The notes beneath the pieces were generated by a model. The model made no database searches. It saw only the letters and a program-made list of their open reading frames with translations, and was not told the DNA's origin. A stretch of DNA of 64,000 nucleotides from NCBI RefSeq assembly GCF_039830095.1, contig NZ_CP142435.1:496001-560000 (forward strand), written 5' to 3'. Below are positions 17,556-26,347 of the stretch, piece by piece. Both the position numbers and the translations under genes were made by a program. The stretch's first letter is position 1. Every line of letters begins with the position of its first letter. This stretch comes from Dolosigranulum savutiense. Its GTDB lineage: Bacteria; Bacillota; Bacilli; Lactobacillales; Carnobacteriaceae_A.

Positions 17556-18611
17556 TTATCCTTTAAATATCCATACTTCTGGTTCATACAACTTTAGAAC
17601 TTTTTCGCACAATAGTGAAACAGCAAAACCTACACTAAAAGGTATAACTAACCATACAAATAGCATAATTAAAAAATTGATATTTGCTGATTCAAGCGAA
17701 GCAATAGGTCCAACCAAGCCAACAAGCCCAAAACCAGCTGATTGAGATGTTCCGACAAGATTAAAAAATGGTACTGTGACAGCACTTATTGCTGCTGTTA
17801 TAATCATAGGAATACCAATAATTGGTTGGGTTAGAAAATTAGGCATCATCATTTTCATCCCACCCAGTGCAATAGCAATAGGAACTCCTTTTTTATTTCT
17901 ATTCACTGTGCTAATTACTAATACAGCTGTAGTAGCAGCAATTCCCATAGAAGCTGCTGCTGCCGCCATACCGTCAAGTCCAATTGCTAGCCCGATTGCA
18001 ACGGTAGAGATTGGACTAACAATAATAATCGCAAATGACATTGCAATTAATATACTCATTAATACTGGTTGCAATGTCGTAAAGCTGTTGATTCCATTGC
18101 CGATAATTGTAGTGATTGAACCAACAATAGGTAACAACAACTTTCCGATGTAGCCAATTCCTCCACCTATTAATATGGGAAGAAAAATAATTTTTACTGA
18201 TCCCAGTTTATCTCCAATCAACAAAATTGCTCCTACAGCTAAGCTAGCTGTGATCATAATATTGATTAAATCCCCTATTCCTTGCAATTGGAAGATATAC
18301 TGAGGGTCTCCATCTAGTCCCACATTTATATATTGCCAAGCACCAGATCCAATAAAAGCTGCTCCTCCAACTGTTAGCTGTTCCATAGGGTCCAATTTAA
18401 AATTTTTTGCAATCAAAAACCCAACCATAATAGCCGTTAAAAACTGAAATACTTGCACAACATGGAGTAAATCCTGTGCTAGTATACTATCAGGAAAAAG
18501 CCTGAAAATAGTCGCCAAAATAGCATTTGGAATAAGTGCTACAACTATTCCTGTAGCTGTTCCTCCTAATACATGGTTTAAAAATTGCTTAGCTGTTAAT
18601 TTTTCTTCCAT
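17556..18611 (-). CDS. EIIC-like membrane protein (PTS_EIIC_2 type)
   Basis: This 351-aa polytopic protein has nine or ten hydrophobic segments and a Gly/Ala-rich GLDGMAAAAASMGI segment, resembling the small EIIC-like family seen in Firmicutes. No EIIA or EIIB partner is adjacent, so it may be a transporter that no longer uses PTS phosphorylation. I prefer the ATG at 18611 to the GTG at 18620: GGGAG is 9 bases from the ATG and directly abuts the GTG. It forms a two-gene unit with the downstream PanE-like gene, 17 bp apart. Confidence 0.8.
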   Translation of the reverse strand: MEEKLTAKQFLNHVLGGTATGIVVALIPNAILATIFRLFPDSILAQDLLHVVQVFQFLTAIMVGFLIAKNFKLDPMEQLTVGGAAFIGSGAWQYINVGLDGDPQYIFQLQGIGDLINIMITASLAVGAILLIGDKLGSVKIIFLPILIGGGIGYIGKLLLPIVGSITTIIGNGINSFTTLQPVLMSILIAMSFAIIIVSPISTVAIGLAIGLDGMAAAAASMGIAATTAVLVISTVNRNKKGVPIAIALGGMKMMMPNFLTQPIIGIPMIITAAISAVTVPFFNLVGTSQSAGFGLVGLVGPIASLESANINFLIMLFVWLVIPFSVGFAVSLLCEKVLKLYEPEVWIFKG

Positions 18612-18726
18612 TCCTATCACTCCCTTAGATAATTGGCTTACTACTACAGTATATCTCTAATCGTGATTTTTTGCACATGTAATGACACTTATCTAATATT
18701 ATATTTATTTTTTTATCATCTTTTTG

Positions 18727-19653
18727 TTAGTCTATGTTAAATGCTTCGATTGATTCAACAAACCATTCTGCAAATGCGTCGGCATCGATATCGAGGCAAA
18801 CAGTTGTGTTAGGCGGTTGGTGCAAGTAGTTGTTTAAGTCAACGATGGTAGCGCCCGCGGTATACTGTCCTTGGGTTTCGATAGTCACAAAGGTATCCAC
18901 TGTTTGGAACATATCTGGGCGCACTAAATATGCAATTGCGGTGGCATCATACATCGTTAGCCCTGACTGGAAGGTTCCACGATATGTCTTGAAGAGTGCG
19001 TAGAACATGTCACCTATTTTGTTTATATAACGTATTTTTTCGCTGACTTCAGGTTGAATAATCGCTTTAATCCCGATATTCATCCCAACCATAGTACGGG
19101 GAATCGGCGAGTTAAAAACAACTTGAGCGGCTTCTGGATCATATCCTATGTTAAACTCGGTATAGACACCATAATTGCCACGGTCCGGGGTCCCGCCCAT
19201 CAGGATGATTTCCTTAATATCTGATGCGACATCAGGATACAGTTTCAGTAATAACGCAATATTCGTCAGTGGCCCAATTGTAACAAGTGTAATTTCTCCA
19301 GGATATTGCTTAATTAGCTGATACATGGCAACAACAGCAGGCGAGTCTATCAGTAATGATTTATCTCCTGGTTGGAAGTCATAGCCCGCCATTCCTGTCT
19401 CACCGTGAATACGACTGCCATCTCTGGATTGCCTAATGAGAGGCGTATTTGCCCCTTTTGCCACAGGAATATTTTTTCCATAAAATGTTAATAACTTCAG
19501 AACATTCTCGGTGACGTAATCAATATGGACATTCCCAGAAACGGTAGTAATTAATTTAATATCAATTGCCTCAGAAAAAGCTGCTAATGCGATAGCAACG
19601 GCATCATCAATTCCCGGATCTGTATCTAAAATTATTTTTCGCTTATCAGACAT
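18727..19653 (-). CDS. Inosine-uridine preferring nucleoside hydrolase
   Basis: This 308-aa cytosolic enzyme cleaves the N-glycosidic bond of ribonucleosides. The N-terminal DTDPGIDDAVAIALA (residues 11-25) holds the calcium-binding Asp cluster of the family, and NIGYDPEAAQVVF is the second conserved block. The length is normal. AGGAGAAGATATGAC precedes the start. It supports base salvage, which fits the loss of purine synthesis seen at 32538-32855. Confidence 0.92.
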   Translation of the reverse strand: MSDKRKIILDTDPGIDDAVAIALAAFSEAIDIKLITTVSGNVHIDYVTENVLKLLTFYGKNIPVAKGANTPLIRQSRDGSRIHGETGMAGYDFQPGDKSLLIDSPAVVAMYQLIKQYPGEITLVTIGPLTNIALLLKLYPDVASDIKEIILMGGTPDRGNYGVYTEFNIGYDPEAAQVVFNSPIPRTMVGMNIGIKAIIQPEVSEKIRYINKIGDMFYALFKTYRGTFQSGLTMYDATAIAYLVRPDMFQTVDTFVTIETQGQYTAGATIVDLNNYLHQPPNTTVCLDIDADAFAEWFVESIEAFNID

Positions 19654-19755
19654 GTCATATCTTCTCCTTATTCGTTTTTCTGTCCAAGCAACTTATATGT
19701 ATTTTACCGAAAATAACCGTTTGTCGCGAATAGTTTGAAATTCTATATAAAAATA

Positions 19756-19795
19756 ACAGGAAATGCCTTGTACGAAGACTCAGACACTTCCTGCT
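19756..19795 (-). terminator. Terminator of the zinc transporter operon
   Basis: A 12-bp stem including G-U pairs is followed on the minus strand by TTATTTTTA. It lies about 20 bp after the adcB stop. Confidence 0.7.
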
Positions 19796-19813
19796 TATTA
19801 GAATGAATTGATT

Positions 19814-20617
19814 TTATCTTTGGACTGCCTTGACCATAGAGACTAAGGCAAAAATCGTAATAAAAATTAACGTAATTGTTGCGCCGGGTGGGGTCCCCCA
19901 ATTATATGAAGTAATTAGCCCGCTAATGGTCCCTATTAAGGCAATTAGAATTCCGATTCCAATGACGCCACTGAAGCTCTTCGCTAAGCGCATCGAAATG
20001 GCTGCTGGTAAGATTAAGATGGCTGCTACTAGCAACGCGCCCATAATTGGCATAATAATTGCAATCGTCACTCCGGTTAAGATATTGAACAAAATAGACA
20101 TGCGCTGCACTGGTAAACCTAATGTATACGCTGTTTCTTCATCAAAGGTGAGCACATACATCGGCTTGCGGAAAATAATATACAAGGCAAAAATAACAGC
20201 GGTCAATCCTGTTAACATCCAAACTTGTGAACGACTAATGGTCACAATCGAGCCAAATAAGAACGTGTTAATATTGACCGAAGCACTGCCTTCCGAGAGG
20301 CCAATTAATACGAGCGCAATCGCCATACCTCCTGACATGAGCATCGCGATCGATATTTCGGAATATGAGCGATAAACTGAGCGCAAGTATTCCAACAATA
20401 TAGCTACAGCTACGACAACTCCGATGTTAACGAATGTCGGATTAATGCCGATCAATAGTCCTAAAGCAACACCGGCTAGAGAAACGTGCGAGAGCGTATC
20501 TGCCATCAATGATTGACGCCGCAAAATAAGGAATAAGCCAAGTATGGGGGCAATCAATGAAATTAAGATGGCTGCTTGGAAAGCTCTTTGCATGAATCCA
20601 TAGAAAAACATCTCCAC
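19814..20617 (-). CDS. adcB: Zinc ABC transporter permease AdcB
   Basis: This 267-aa ABC-3 family membrane permease has about eight hydrophobic segments. The N-terminal FMQRAFQAAILISLIAPILG and LRRQSLMADTLSHVSLAGVA blocks are characteristic of AdcB/ZnuB. The GTG start at 20617 is chosen because AGGAAG lies 7 bases upstream; the ATG two codons later is too far from it. It overlaps the end of adcC by 55 bp, so it is translationally coupled. It imports Zn2+ with AdcC and AdcA. Confidence 0.92.
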   Translation of the reverse strand: MEMFFYGFMQRAFQAAILISLIAPILGLFLILRRQSLMADTLSHVSLAGVALGLLIGINPTFVNIGVVVAVAILLEYLRSVYRSYSEISIAMLMSGGMAIALVLIGLSEGSASVNINTFLFGSIVTISRSQVWMLTGLTAVIFALYIIFRKPMYVLTFDEETAYTLGLPVQRMSILFNILTGVTIAIIMPIMGALLVAAILILPAAISMRLAKSFSGVIGIGILIALIGTISGLITSYNWGTPPGATITLIFITIFALVSMVKAVQR

Positions 20618-21270
20618 GGTGAATCTTCCTTTCTAACCAGCTCGACATGTTTGTCGGCGTAATATTTCAAGTCATCATAGTCATGCGTGACCATTAGGAT
20701 GGCTTTATTATGATAAGTGGCGTTGTGTCTAAGCAACTCATAAAATTGTTGGCGGGAAGACTTATCCATCCCGGCAGTTGGTTCATCCAATACGAAGATG
20801 TCCGGATCAGTGGCAAATGTGCGTGCTAATGAGATCCGTTGCTTCTGACCACCGGATAGTTCACCAATTTTTTTGTGACGCTGATCCCACATGCCGACTG
20901 ATTCCAAGGCCCGTTGAACATGTTCATGATCTTCCTCATCTAAGCGGCTAAACCAGCGACCATGTGGGTAACGCCCAGACTTCACCAATTCTAAGACTGT
21001 ACTTGGGAAACCGACATTGAAGGAAGCGACTTGTTGTGGAACATAGCCAACGACCATCTCTTGCCCATGAATATTTTGTTTGGCAATCGTCACATTTCCT
21101 TTATGGGGTTGTAAGAGACCTAAGATATTGCGAAGTAATGTCGTCTTCGCTGCTCCGTTCTCCCCGGTCAAAATTAAAAAATCACCGGGTTCCACCTTGA
21201 AGGAGATGTTCTCCAAGACGGGTTCATCATCATATTGAAAGGCTAAGTCCTTCACATCAATATACGTCAT
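20563..21270 (-). CDS. adcC: Zinc ABC transporter ATPase AdcC
   Basis: This 235-aa ATPase starts MTYIDVKDL (ATG 21270, AAAGGA nine bases upstream; the ATG at 21297 lacks a site). Walker A is GENGAAKTT, with Ala in place of the usual Gly before Lys; to my recollection streptococcal AdcC shares this form. The signature LSGGQKQR, Walker B DIFVLDEPTAGMD and the C-terminal DSPWRCF block also fit AdcC. It powers zinc import through AdcB. The operon order is adcA-adcC-adcB. Confidence 0.93.
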   Translation of the reverse strand: MTYIDVKDLAFQYDDEPVLENISFKVEPGDFLILTGENGAAKTTLLRNILGLLQPHKGNVTIAKQNIHGQEMVVGYVPQQVASFNVGFPSTVLELVKSGRYPHGRWFSRLDEEDHEHVQRALESVGMWDQRHKKIGELSGGQKQRISLARTFATDPDIFVLDEPTAGMDKSSRQQFYELLRHNATYHNKAILMVTHDYDDLKYYADKHVELVRKEDSPWRCFSMDSCKELSKQPS

Positions 21271-21345
21271 TGCTGATTCCTTTCTTCTCCATAGCATGAT
21301 TGCTAGTCCTACCTTGTCAACTCAGTCAAGGGGTAAAAGCAGTGG

Positions 21346-22650
21346 TTATCGGATACTTAATTTTAGTTGTTCCAGGTTTTGTTTCATGGCATCGAGGTAA
21401 CTGTCTGCCTGATCAGACAAGACCTCTAAGTCAAAGAGTTGGGCAACTTCTGTTCCGGTCTCTTCAGCAACCGTTTGTGCGATACTAGAGTCTGCTCCTT
21501 GCTGATAATAAATAACCGGCACATCATATTCTTCAACAATGCGACCTACTTCAGCAATTCGTGACGGACTCGGTTCCACTTCGGTAGAAAGTCCTCCAAT
21601 AGCAATTTGGTTTAAATTATACCGTTTAGCAAAGTGTCCGAATGCTTCATGTTGAACGACAAAATTTCGGTGTTCGGCATCCTTCAGTGCCTCTTCATAC
21701 ATTTCATGCAAGGCTTGTAATTGTGCTTTGAAATCTTGTGCATTCTGTTCGTATATATCTTCACCTGCTGGATCAGCTTCAACGAATGCTTCTTTAATAA
21801 CATCCACTTGCTCTTGCGCATATACTAAATCTAACCAAGTATGCGGATCTACCGCTTCGTGATCATCAACATGCAACTGAACCTTCTCTTCAGCAACAGG
21901 TTCTCCAGTCGCATCATGCGCCTCAACATCAATCGTGGCTCCATCTTCAGTGACTGTGTATTCGAATGATTCATCAGGGGTGGTCATTCCTTCTTCAACA
22001 ACCTCTCCATTGACGGTTACTTTCCAGTGGAGTTCTTGTGCATCTATGGCCGTATTTTCGTATTTAAGCGTGGCTGTATCCCCAGTATGATAGTGCCCTT
22101 GCACGCCAATAATACCGGCATCATTGTTCTCACTCTGCGTGTGGTCATGGTCCTCATGATGTTCATCTTCGCTCTGAGCGTGATCGGGTTCGTCATGGTC
22201 ATGATGGTGCTCATCTTCGCCGTGAGCGTGATCATGTTCGTCATGATCAGAATGATGTTCATGCAAATCAATGCCATCTGCTGCTCGCGCCACTGTTAGA
22301 TTAGGATTCTCAACGGATTCTAACATCGACGGCACCCAAAATTCCATCTCTTCACTACTATAGACAAACACATCTGACTCTGTAACTTTTGCTACATCTT
22401 GTGCGCTAGGTTCAAACGTATGCGCATCTTCTCCCGCAGCTAACATCATCTGTACATTAGCCCGGTCACCACCCACTTCACGGGCAAATTCATACATCGG
22501 ATAAAAAGTAGTCATTACTTCAATTGGTTCATCCCCGGTTGTCTTCGATGTGTCTGCCACCTCAGTATTATCTTGCTCACCAGTCGCACAAGCAACTAAT
22601 GTTAATCCCAAGGCCCCACTTATACAATACTTCACCCATTGTCTTAACAT
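21346..22650 (-). CDS. adcA: Zinc-binding lipoprotein AdcA/ZnuA with inserted domain
   Basis: This 434-aa substrate-binding lipoprotein has a signal peptide with lipobox LVAC (Cys21) and a first metal-binding lobe (TTFYPMYEF, AAGEDAHTFEPSAQD). A His/Asp/Glu-rich loop at about residues 130-176 is built of repeating (H/D)-rich units, and then comes an extra beta-rich segment of about 85 residues (GHYHTGDTATL to VQLHVDDHE). The second half of the ZnuA fold follows (VDPHTWLDLVYAQEQVDVIK, VVQHEAFGHFAKRY). The usual ZinT-like C-terminal domain of streptococcal AdcA is absent. The insert lies in the metal-handling loop and is unusual. Confidence 0.92.
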   Translation of the reverse strand: MLRQWVKYCISGALGLTLVACATGEQDNTEVADTSKTTGDEPIEVMTTFYPMYEFAREVGGDRANVQMMLAAGEDAHTFEPSAQDVAKVTESDVFVYSSEEMEFWVPSMLESVENPNLTVARAADGIDLHEHHSDHDEHDHAHGEDEHHHDHDEPDHAQSEDEHHEDHDHTQSENNDAGIIGVQGHYHTGDTATLKYENTAIDAQELHWKVTVNGEVVEEGMTTPDESFEYTVTEDGATIDVEAHDATGEPVAEEKVQLHVDDHEAVDPHTWLDLVYAQEQVDVIKEAFVEADPAGEDIYEQNAQDFKAQLQALHEMYEEALKDAEHRNFVVQHEAFGHFAKRYNLNQIAIGGLSTEVEPSPSRIAEVGRIVEEYDVPVIYYQQGADSSIAQTVAEETGTEVAQLFDLEVLSDQADSYLDAMKQNLEQLKLSIR

Positions 22651-22701
22651 CGTATCGCATCCTTTCTAATTTATTTTAATACATTATTTAATAAAACCTG
22701 C

Positions 22702-22722
22702 AGATAGTATCCATTACGATTT
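22702..22722 (-). promoter_or_regulatory. Zur-like operator upstream of adcA
   Basis: The minus-strand site reads AAATCGTAAT-G-GATACTATCT. The left half is identical to the B. subtilis Zur half-site and the right half matches 6 of 10 positions of ATTACGATTT. It lies 52 bp upstream of the adcA ATG. No AdcR-type TTAACNNGTTAA box was seen. Confidence 0.5.
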
Positions 22723-22780
22723 ACTATTTTAAGCAAAATACAGGCGAATGTCAAGCCATATACAATGTTCTCCCTAACAT

Positions 22781-22815
22781 AACAAAAAACCACCTACCAC
22801 ATCGGCAGATGGCTT
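22781..22815 (-). terminator. Terminator of veg
   Basis: A 12-bp stem with G-U pairs (22787-22798 with 22804-22815) is followed by TTTTTTG on the minus strand, just after the veg stop. Confidence 0.8.
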
Positions 22816-22819
22816 GTAT

Positions 22820-23107
22820 TTATGCTTCTTCTTGCGTGTTGTCACTATGTTCAGGATCATCTTCTTCATCTAAGAAAGTAATATCAACAATTCCAGTCAG
22901 AACATCGGTATAGCTAAAGGACAACCTTTCATATTCCACTTCATCATTCAACTCAATAATAAAGATGGCTGGATACGTATCTTTCAAAACACCGCGACGT
23001 TCTCTTGTTTTCTTACGTCCTTTATCGACAACAAGTTCAATGCGTTGACCAATTTTTTTCTCGAGTTGTGCTTTAATATCATCGATTGTCTCTAGTGTGT
23101 CTGTCAT
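22820..23107 (-). CDS. veg: Veg family protein
   Basis: This 95-aa protein matches the Veg family (LETIDDIKAQLEKKIGQRI, GRKKTRERRGVL, YPAIFIIELN and the FSYTDVLTG block). In B. subtilis Veg is highly expressed and has been linked to biofilm and sporulation control; its molecular role is still unclear. The start at 23107 is preferred because GAGGAG lies 9 bases upstream, while the 23137 codon has none. The acidic C-terminal tail is slightly longer than in Bacillus. Confidence 0.88.
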   Translation of the reverse strand: MTDTLETIDDIKAQLEKKIGQRIELVVDKGRKKTRERRGVLKDTYPAIFIIELNDEVEYERLSFSYTDVLTGIVDITFLDEEDDPEHSDNTQEEA

Positions 23108-23205
23108 CGTAAATTCTCCTCGCAAAGATTCTACCATTATTATATCATAAATCTTCTAAAATTAAAAGTATATGAGAATATCTCTTTTAATTCCTTAGCA
23201 CGTCC

Positions 23206-23904
23206 CTATTCAATCAACTTGAAAAAATAATCCGCATCTAAGATTTCTATTTGCTTACGTCCATAATTGATCCGCTCTTCTTCCGTTAGGCGCTTAATAA
23301 CTTTTCCCGCTGTCTCACGTGTCGTCCCCGCTACTTCAGCTAGTTGGATAATTGTCAACGGATAAGGAATAATTACATGTTGATTTTTCATATGCCCCAT
23401 ATCCAATGTCCAGAGTGCTAACATTTGCTCGACGCGTTCTGTCGCACTAGAAATCGTCACTGCTTGCACCCGCTTCTCATGATACAACAAGACTTGTGAT
23501 AGTTCCTTGTACATCTCCAACAATACATCTGGACTTGAACGAACAATCGCCTCAAACTCATCCACCGGTAGCATCAACATCATCGCCGTCGTCTCTGCCT
23601 CCGCACTGGCTGCATAGACATCATCGCCGAATACCTCACCATACGGAAAAAAATCATTCGTTGTAATAAAATCCGCATAGATACTCTCTCCATTATAACT
23701 GCGACTCTCTAGCTTAATTAGTCCATTTAACACAAAATAATAATAATTCTTCGGATCTTGCTCATAAAACAACATCTGCCCCTTATCATATTGGCGAATA
23801 ATGGACATATTTTTGATTTGAGCGATCGCTTCCGCTGAGAATTTCTTAAAAAACGGCCGCTCATCTAGTCCCTCCATAAATAACTCGATATCTCTATTTA
23901 CCAT
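23206..23904 (-). CDS. Crp/Fnr family regulator (ArcR-like)
   Basis: This 232-aa protein has a cyclic-nucleotide-binding-like beta-barrel (residues about 15-120) and a C-terminal winged HTH with TIIQLAEVAGTTRETAGKVIKRL (about 168-190). No cysteine cluster for an iron-sulfur centre is visible. Start at 23904 is preferred, with TGGGGA 9 bases before the ATG; the ORF extends upstream only through a GTG without a site. It overlaps the ArgRS-like gene end. As last gene of the arc operon it is the natural candidate to bind the TGTGA-N6-TCACA box upstream of arcA. Confidence 0.88.
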   Translation of the reverse strand: MVNRDIELFMEGLDERPFFKKFSAEAIAQIKNMSIIRQYDKGQMLFYEQDPKNYYYFVLNGLIKLESRSYNGESIYADFITTNDFFPYGEVFGDDVYAASAEAETTAMMLMLPVDEFEAIVRSSPDVLLEMYKELSQVLLYHEKRVQAVTISSATERVEQMLALWTLDMGHMKNQHVIIPYPLTIIQLAEVAGTTRETAGKVIKRLTEEERINYGRKQIEILDADYFFKLIE

Positions 23905-23921
23905 CGTGATAAATCCCCACA

Positions 23922-25250
23922 CTATCCGTTGATTGTCTTGATTCCCATCAGTGCTAATCCATCTGTTAAGACCTGTGTGCTCTTATGGATTACAGTCATA
24001 TTTATTTTATCATGTTCCGCTTTATTATAAAAATATTTGCTCGTTAACTGGCTCAACTCATTCAAATAATGGGTTAGATGGCTTGGATCATATGTGTCTT
24101 GGACCGTTTGAATCGTCGCTGGATATTGATTGATACACTGAGTCAATGCTTCAGGCGCTTCTTCCTTCTCCCCTTCAGCTTGTTCCACTCGACTCACCTC
24201 ATCAATCAAGCGTAAGATATAGCCCAAATGTCCTGGCTTCATCGACGGTTGTACCGCATTCTCCAATTGAAAACTCTCCCCGTTCTGATGTGACAACATC
24301 GTGTAAATAATTGTCCCCACTGCTAACTTGGAACGAATCGTTTCACGTGAGTCAGTTGCCTCACGGAAGGTATCTAAAAGTGATGAATCCATATTTTTTG
24401 CTTCTTTTAATAGTTGAGGCACAGTTGGTTGAGGTGTGGTCAATGAGCTGAACGGCACATGGACAATATCGGTGGCCCATGAATAATCCAGTGTCCCCAA
24501 AATTGTAGTCAGTTGCTGGAAGTGCTCGGTTTGTTCTTGCGCCACCACATACAATGCTCGGTCGAACTGATAGGTCTCATAACGATGAATGGCGGCTGCC
24601 AAATCACGCGTTAAATACGTCGAAAGCTCCAACTGATCCAAGATACGAATATCTTCTCCCTCAATCGTTAGCAGTAACGCGCCGTCTTTCATATGACTCT
24701 CTTTCGCTTGCCGCATCCGTTCCAGTGTTTTTTTCACGGCTGGTTGATAACATGATTCGCCACGAATAGAATCGAAGCTAATCCCTAATGTCTCATAGAT
24801 TTGACTAAAATGCTCCAATGACAAACGGACCAGCCATTGCCACTGTTCAATGATTGCTTCATCCCCATAAGTCAAGCGACCAAATAGTTGTGCACTCTCT
24901 TCTTCCAAATAGGGATTGAACTGTAAGCGTTGAAAATATTCCCGGTACAACTCATCCAATGCTTGCAGTGGCTGAGGGTCTGATTCGATCTGCTTACGGT
25001 CACCCCACCGATCGATTGCTAGCAAAATTTTACCAAGATGGTAGCCCCAATCACCAATATGGTTAATCTTAACCGTCTTGTATCCTTGCTTAGTCAATAG
25101 ATTACTCAACGTATTCCCAATAAGTGTCGAACGCAAATGCTCCATCGACATCGGCTTGGCAATATTCGGACTAGACATATCAATTGTGATAATCGGGTCA
25201 TGTTCATTTATGATCAGTGAATCTTTCTTTAATAAATCGTAGCTGTTCAT
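23922..25250 (-). CDS. Arginyl-tRNA synthetase-like protein, probably catalytically inactive
   Basis: This 442-aa protein is clearly homologous to class I ArgRS (SSPNIAKP, HLRSTLIGN, NHIGDWGYHLGK and a C-terminal DALR-type helical domain ending LMGIKT). It begins at the catalytic core: the roughly 110-residue N-terminal tRNA-binding domain is missing. The HIGH equivalent reads SMEH, where lactic ArgRS has SMGH. Where KMSTRKG is expected, the sequence is an unrelated PFSSLTTPQPTVPQLLKE. It should therefore not charge tRNA, although arginine or tRNA binding may survive. The frame is intact with no stops, which argues for a selected function. It lies between arcC and the Crp/Fnr gene. Confidence 0.85.
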   Translation of the reverse strand: MNSYDLLKKDSLIINEHDPIITIDMSSPNIAKPMSMEHLRSTLIGNTLSNLLTKQGYKTVKINHIGDWGYHLGKILLAIDRWGDRKQIESDPQPLQALDELYREYFQRLQFNPYLEEESAQLFGRLTYGDEAIIEQWQWLVRLSLEHFSQIYETLGISFDSIRGESCYQPAVKKTLERMRQAKESHMKDGALLLTIEGEDIRILDQLELSTYLTRDLAAAIHRYETYQFDRALYVVAQEQTEHFQQLTTILGTLDYSWATDIVHVPFSSLTTPQPTVPQLLKEAKNMDSSLLDTFREATDSRETIRSKLAVGTIIYTMLSHQNGESFQLENAVQPSMKPGHLGYILRLIDEVSRVEQAEGEKEEAPEALTQCINQYPATIQTVQDTYDPSHLTHYLNELSQLTSKYFYNKAEHDKINMTVIHKSTQVLTDGLALMGIKTING

Positions 25251-25342
25251 TTTATATACTCCTAGCTTTCTATAATGACTATGTATAGAGCAGTCCCGTA
25301 TAAGATATTGCGGGAAAAACTTATGAATTATTCCATATACCG

Positions 25343-25374
25343 AAGAGCCGATAGTTTATAGGATATCGGCTCTT
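25343..25374 (-). terminator. Hairpin between arcC and the ArgRS-like gene
   Basis: A perfect 11-bp stem (aagagccgata / tatcggctctt) lies 13 bp after the arcC stop. The following minus-strand sequence is not U-rich, so it may only reduce readthrough or stabilise the upstream mRNA. Confidence 0.55.
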
Positions 25375-25386
25375 GGTACATATTTA

Positions 25387-26334
25387 TTATTCGGCTGTAA
25401 TAATTGTTCCTGCGTCAGATTCGATTAAATTTTCTAAGTTCTCCAGTGAGGTAATGACGGCTTTACTTCCCGGTTTTTCGCTCACGAAGGCCATCGTTGC
25501 TTGAACTTTTGGCAACATACTACCCGGTGCGAATTGATCTTGTTGGATATACTCTTCCAATTCAGCGACGGTCACATTTTCCAATTTTTTCTGATCTGGT
25601 TGGTTGAAGTTGACATACACATTATCAACTCCCGTTAGAACGATAAATAAATCGGCATCGATTAAGCCCGCCAAAGTCTGAGAAGCAAAATCCTTATCGA
25701 TAACAGCTTCAACACCTTCTAAAGTGCCATCTGCTGCCTCTACGACAGGGATCCCGCCGCCGCCACCTGCAATCACTAATTGTTTGTTGTCAATTAATGT
25801 TTGAATCGCGTCAATTTCTTTAATGCCTTTTGGTTTTGGTGATGGCACAACTTTTCGCCAACCGCGGCCAGCATCTTCTTTAAAGGTATCATTCGATTTT
25901 TCCATCTCTGCTTTCGCTTCTTCCTCACTATAAAATGGTCCAATCGGTTTTGTTGGGTTTTCGAACGCTGGATCTTCCTTATCAACTAAAACTTGGGTCA
26001 CCACAGTAGCGACTGACTTGTCGATACCTGCTTTTGTTAATTCATTTTGCATCGCATTTTGTAACCAAAAGCCAATACTTCCTTCAGTCATGGCTACTAA
26101 AGAATCAAGTGGAAAGGCTGGGTTTTTCTCCGAATCAGCTGCAATATTTTGTAAGAGCAAGTTCCCCACTTGTGGGCCGTTCCCATGTGTAATAATTAAT
26201 TCATCGCCATTTTTAACTAGTTTTACCAATTGTTTGGCTGTATCTTTTAAGGCTTGTTTTTGTGCTTCTGCGGTTGGGCTATCGGATAAAATCGCATTCC
26301 CACCAAGTGCTACTACAATCTTTCGTTTTGACAT
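25387..26334 (-). CDS. arcC: Carbamate kinase ArcC
   Basis: This 315-aa cytosolic kinase converts carbamoyl phosphate and ADP to ATP, CO2 and ammonia, the energy-yielding last step of the arginine deiminase pathway. Family motifs are VVALGGNAI (residues 6-14), [12 protein letters not shown], the [10 protein letters not shown] loop and [11 protein letters not shown] near the C-terminus. The length is normal. It lies 13 bp from the M20 peptidase gene upstream. Confidence 0.95.
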   Translation of the reverse strand: MSKRKIVVALGGNAILSDSPTAEAQKQALKDTAKQLVKLVKNGDELIITHGNGPQVGNLLLQNIAADSEKNPAFPLDSLVAMTEGSIGFWLQNAMQNELTKAGIDKSVATVVTQVLVDKEDPAFENPTKPIGPFYSEEEAKAEMEKSNDTFKEDAGRGWRKVVPSPKPKGIKEIDAIQTLIDNKQLVIAGGGGGIPVVEAADGTLEGVEAVIDKDFASQTLAGLIDADLFIVLTGVDNVYVNFNQPDQKKLENVTVAELEEYIQQDQFAPGSMLPKVQATMAFVSEKPGSKAVITSLENLENLIESDAGTIITAE

Positions 26335-26347
26335 AATTTATTCTCCT

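Noticed and set aside
19830-20375. 181-codon open frame on the plus strand opposite adcB
   Set aside because: It mirrors the membrane-protein codon pattern of adcB and has no start signal or recognisable motif.
21130-21170. Ala in place of Gly before the Walker A Lys of AdcC, considered as a disabling mutation
   Set aside because: To my recollection streptococcal AdcC has the same GENGAAKTT sequence, so it is a family trait rather than damage.
21900-22280. His-rich repeats considered as a tandem-repeat or CRISPR-like array
   Set aside because: The repeats are in frame inside adcA, degenerate, and explained by the metal-binding loop.
23922-25250. Reading the ArgRS-like gene as a normal argS truncated by a frameshift
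   Set aside because: Frames around the start and the missing loop give no ArgRS N-terminal or KMSKS sequence, and the gene keeps its own ribosome site, so the changes look long established.
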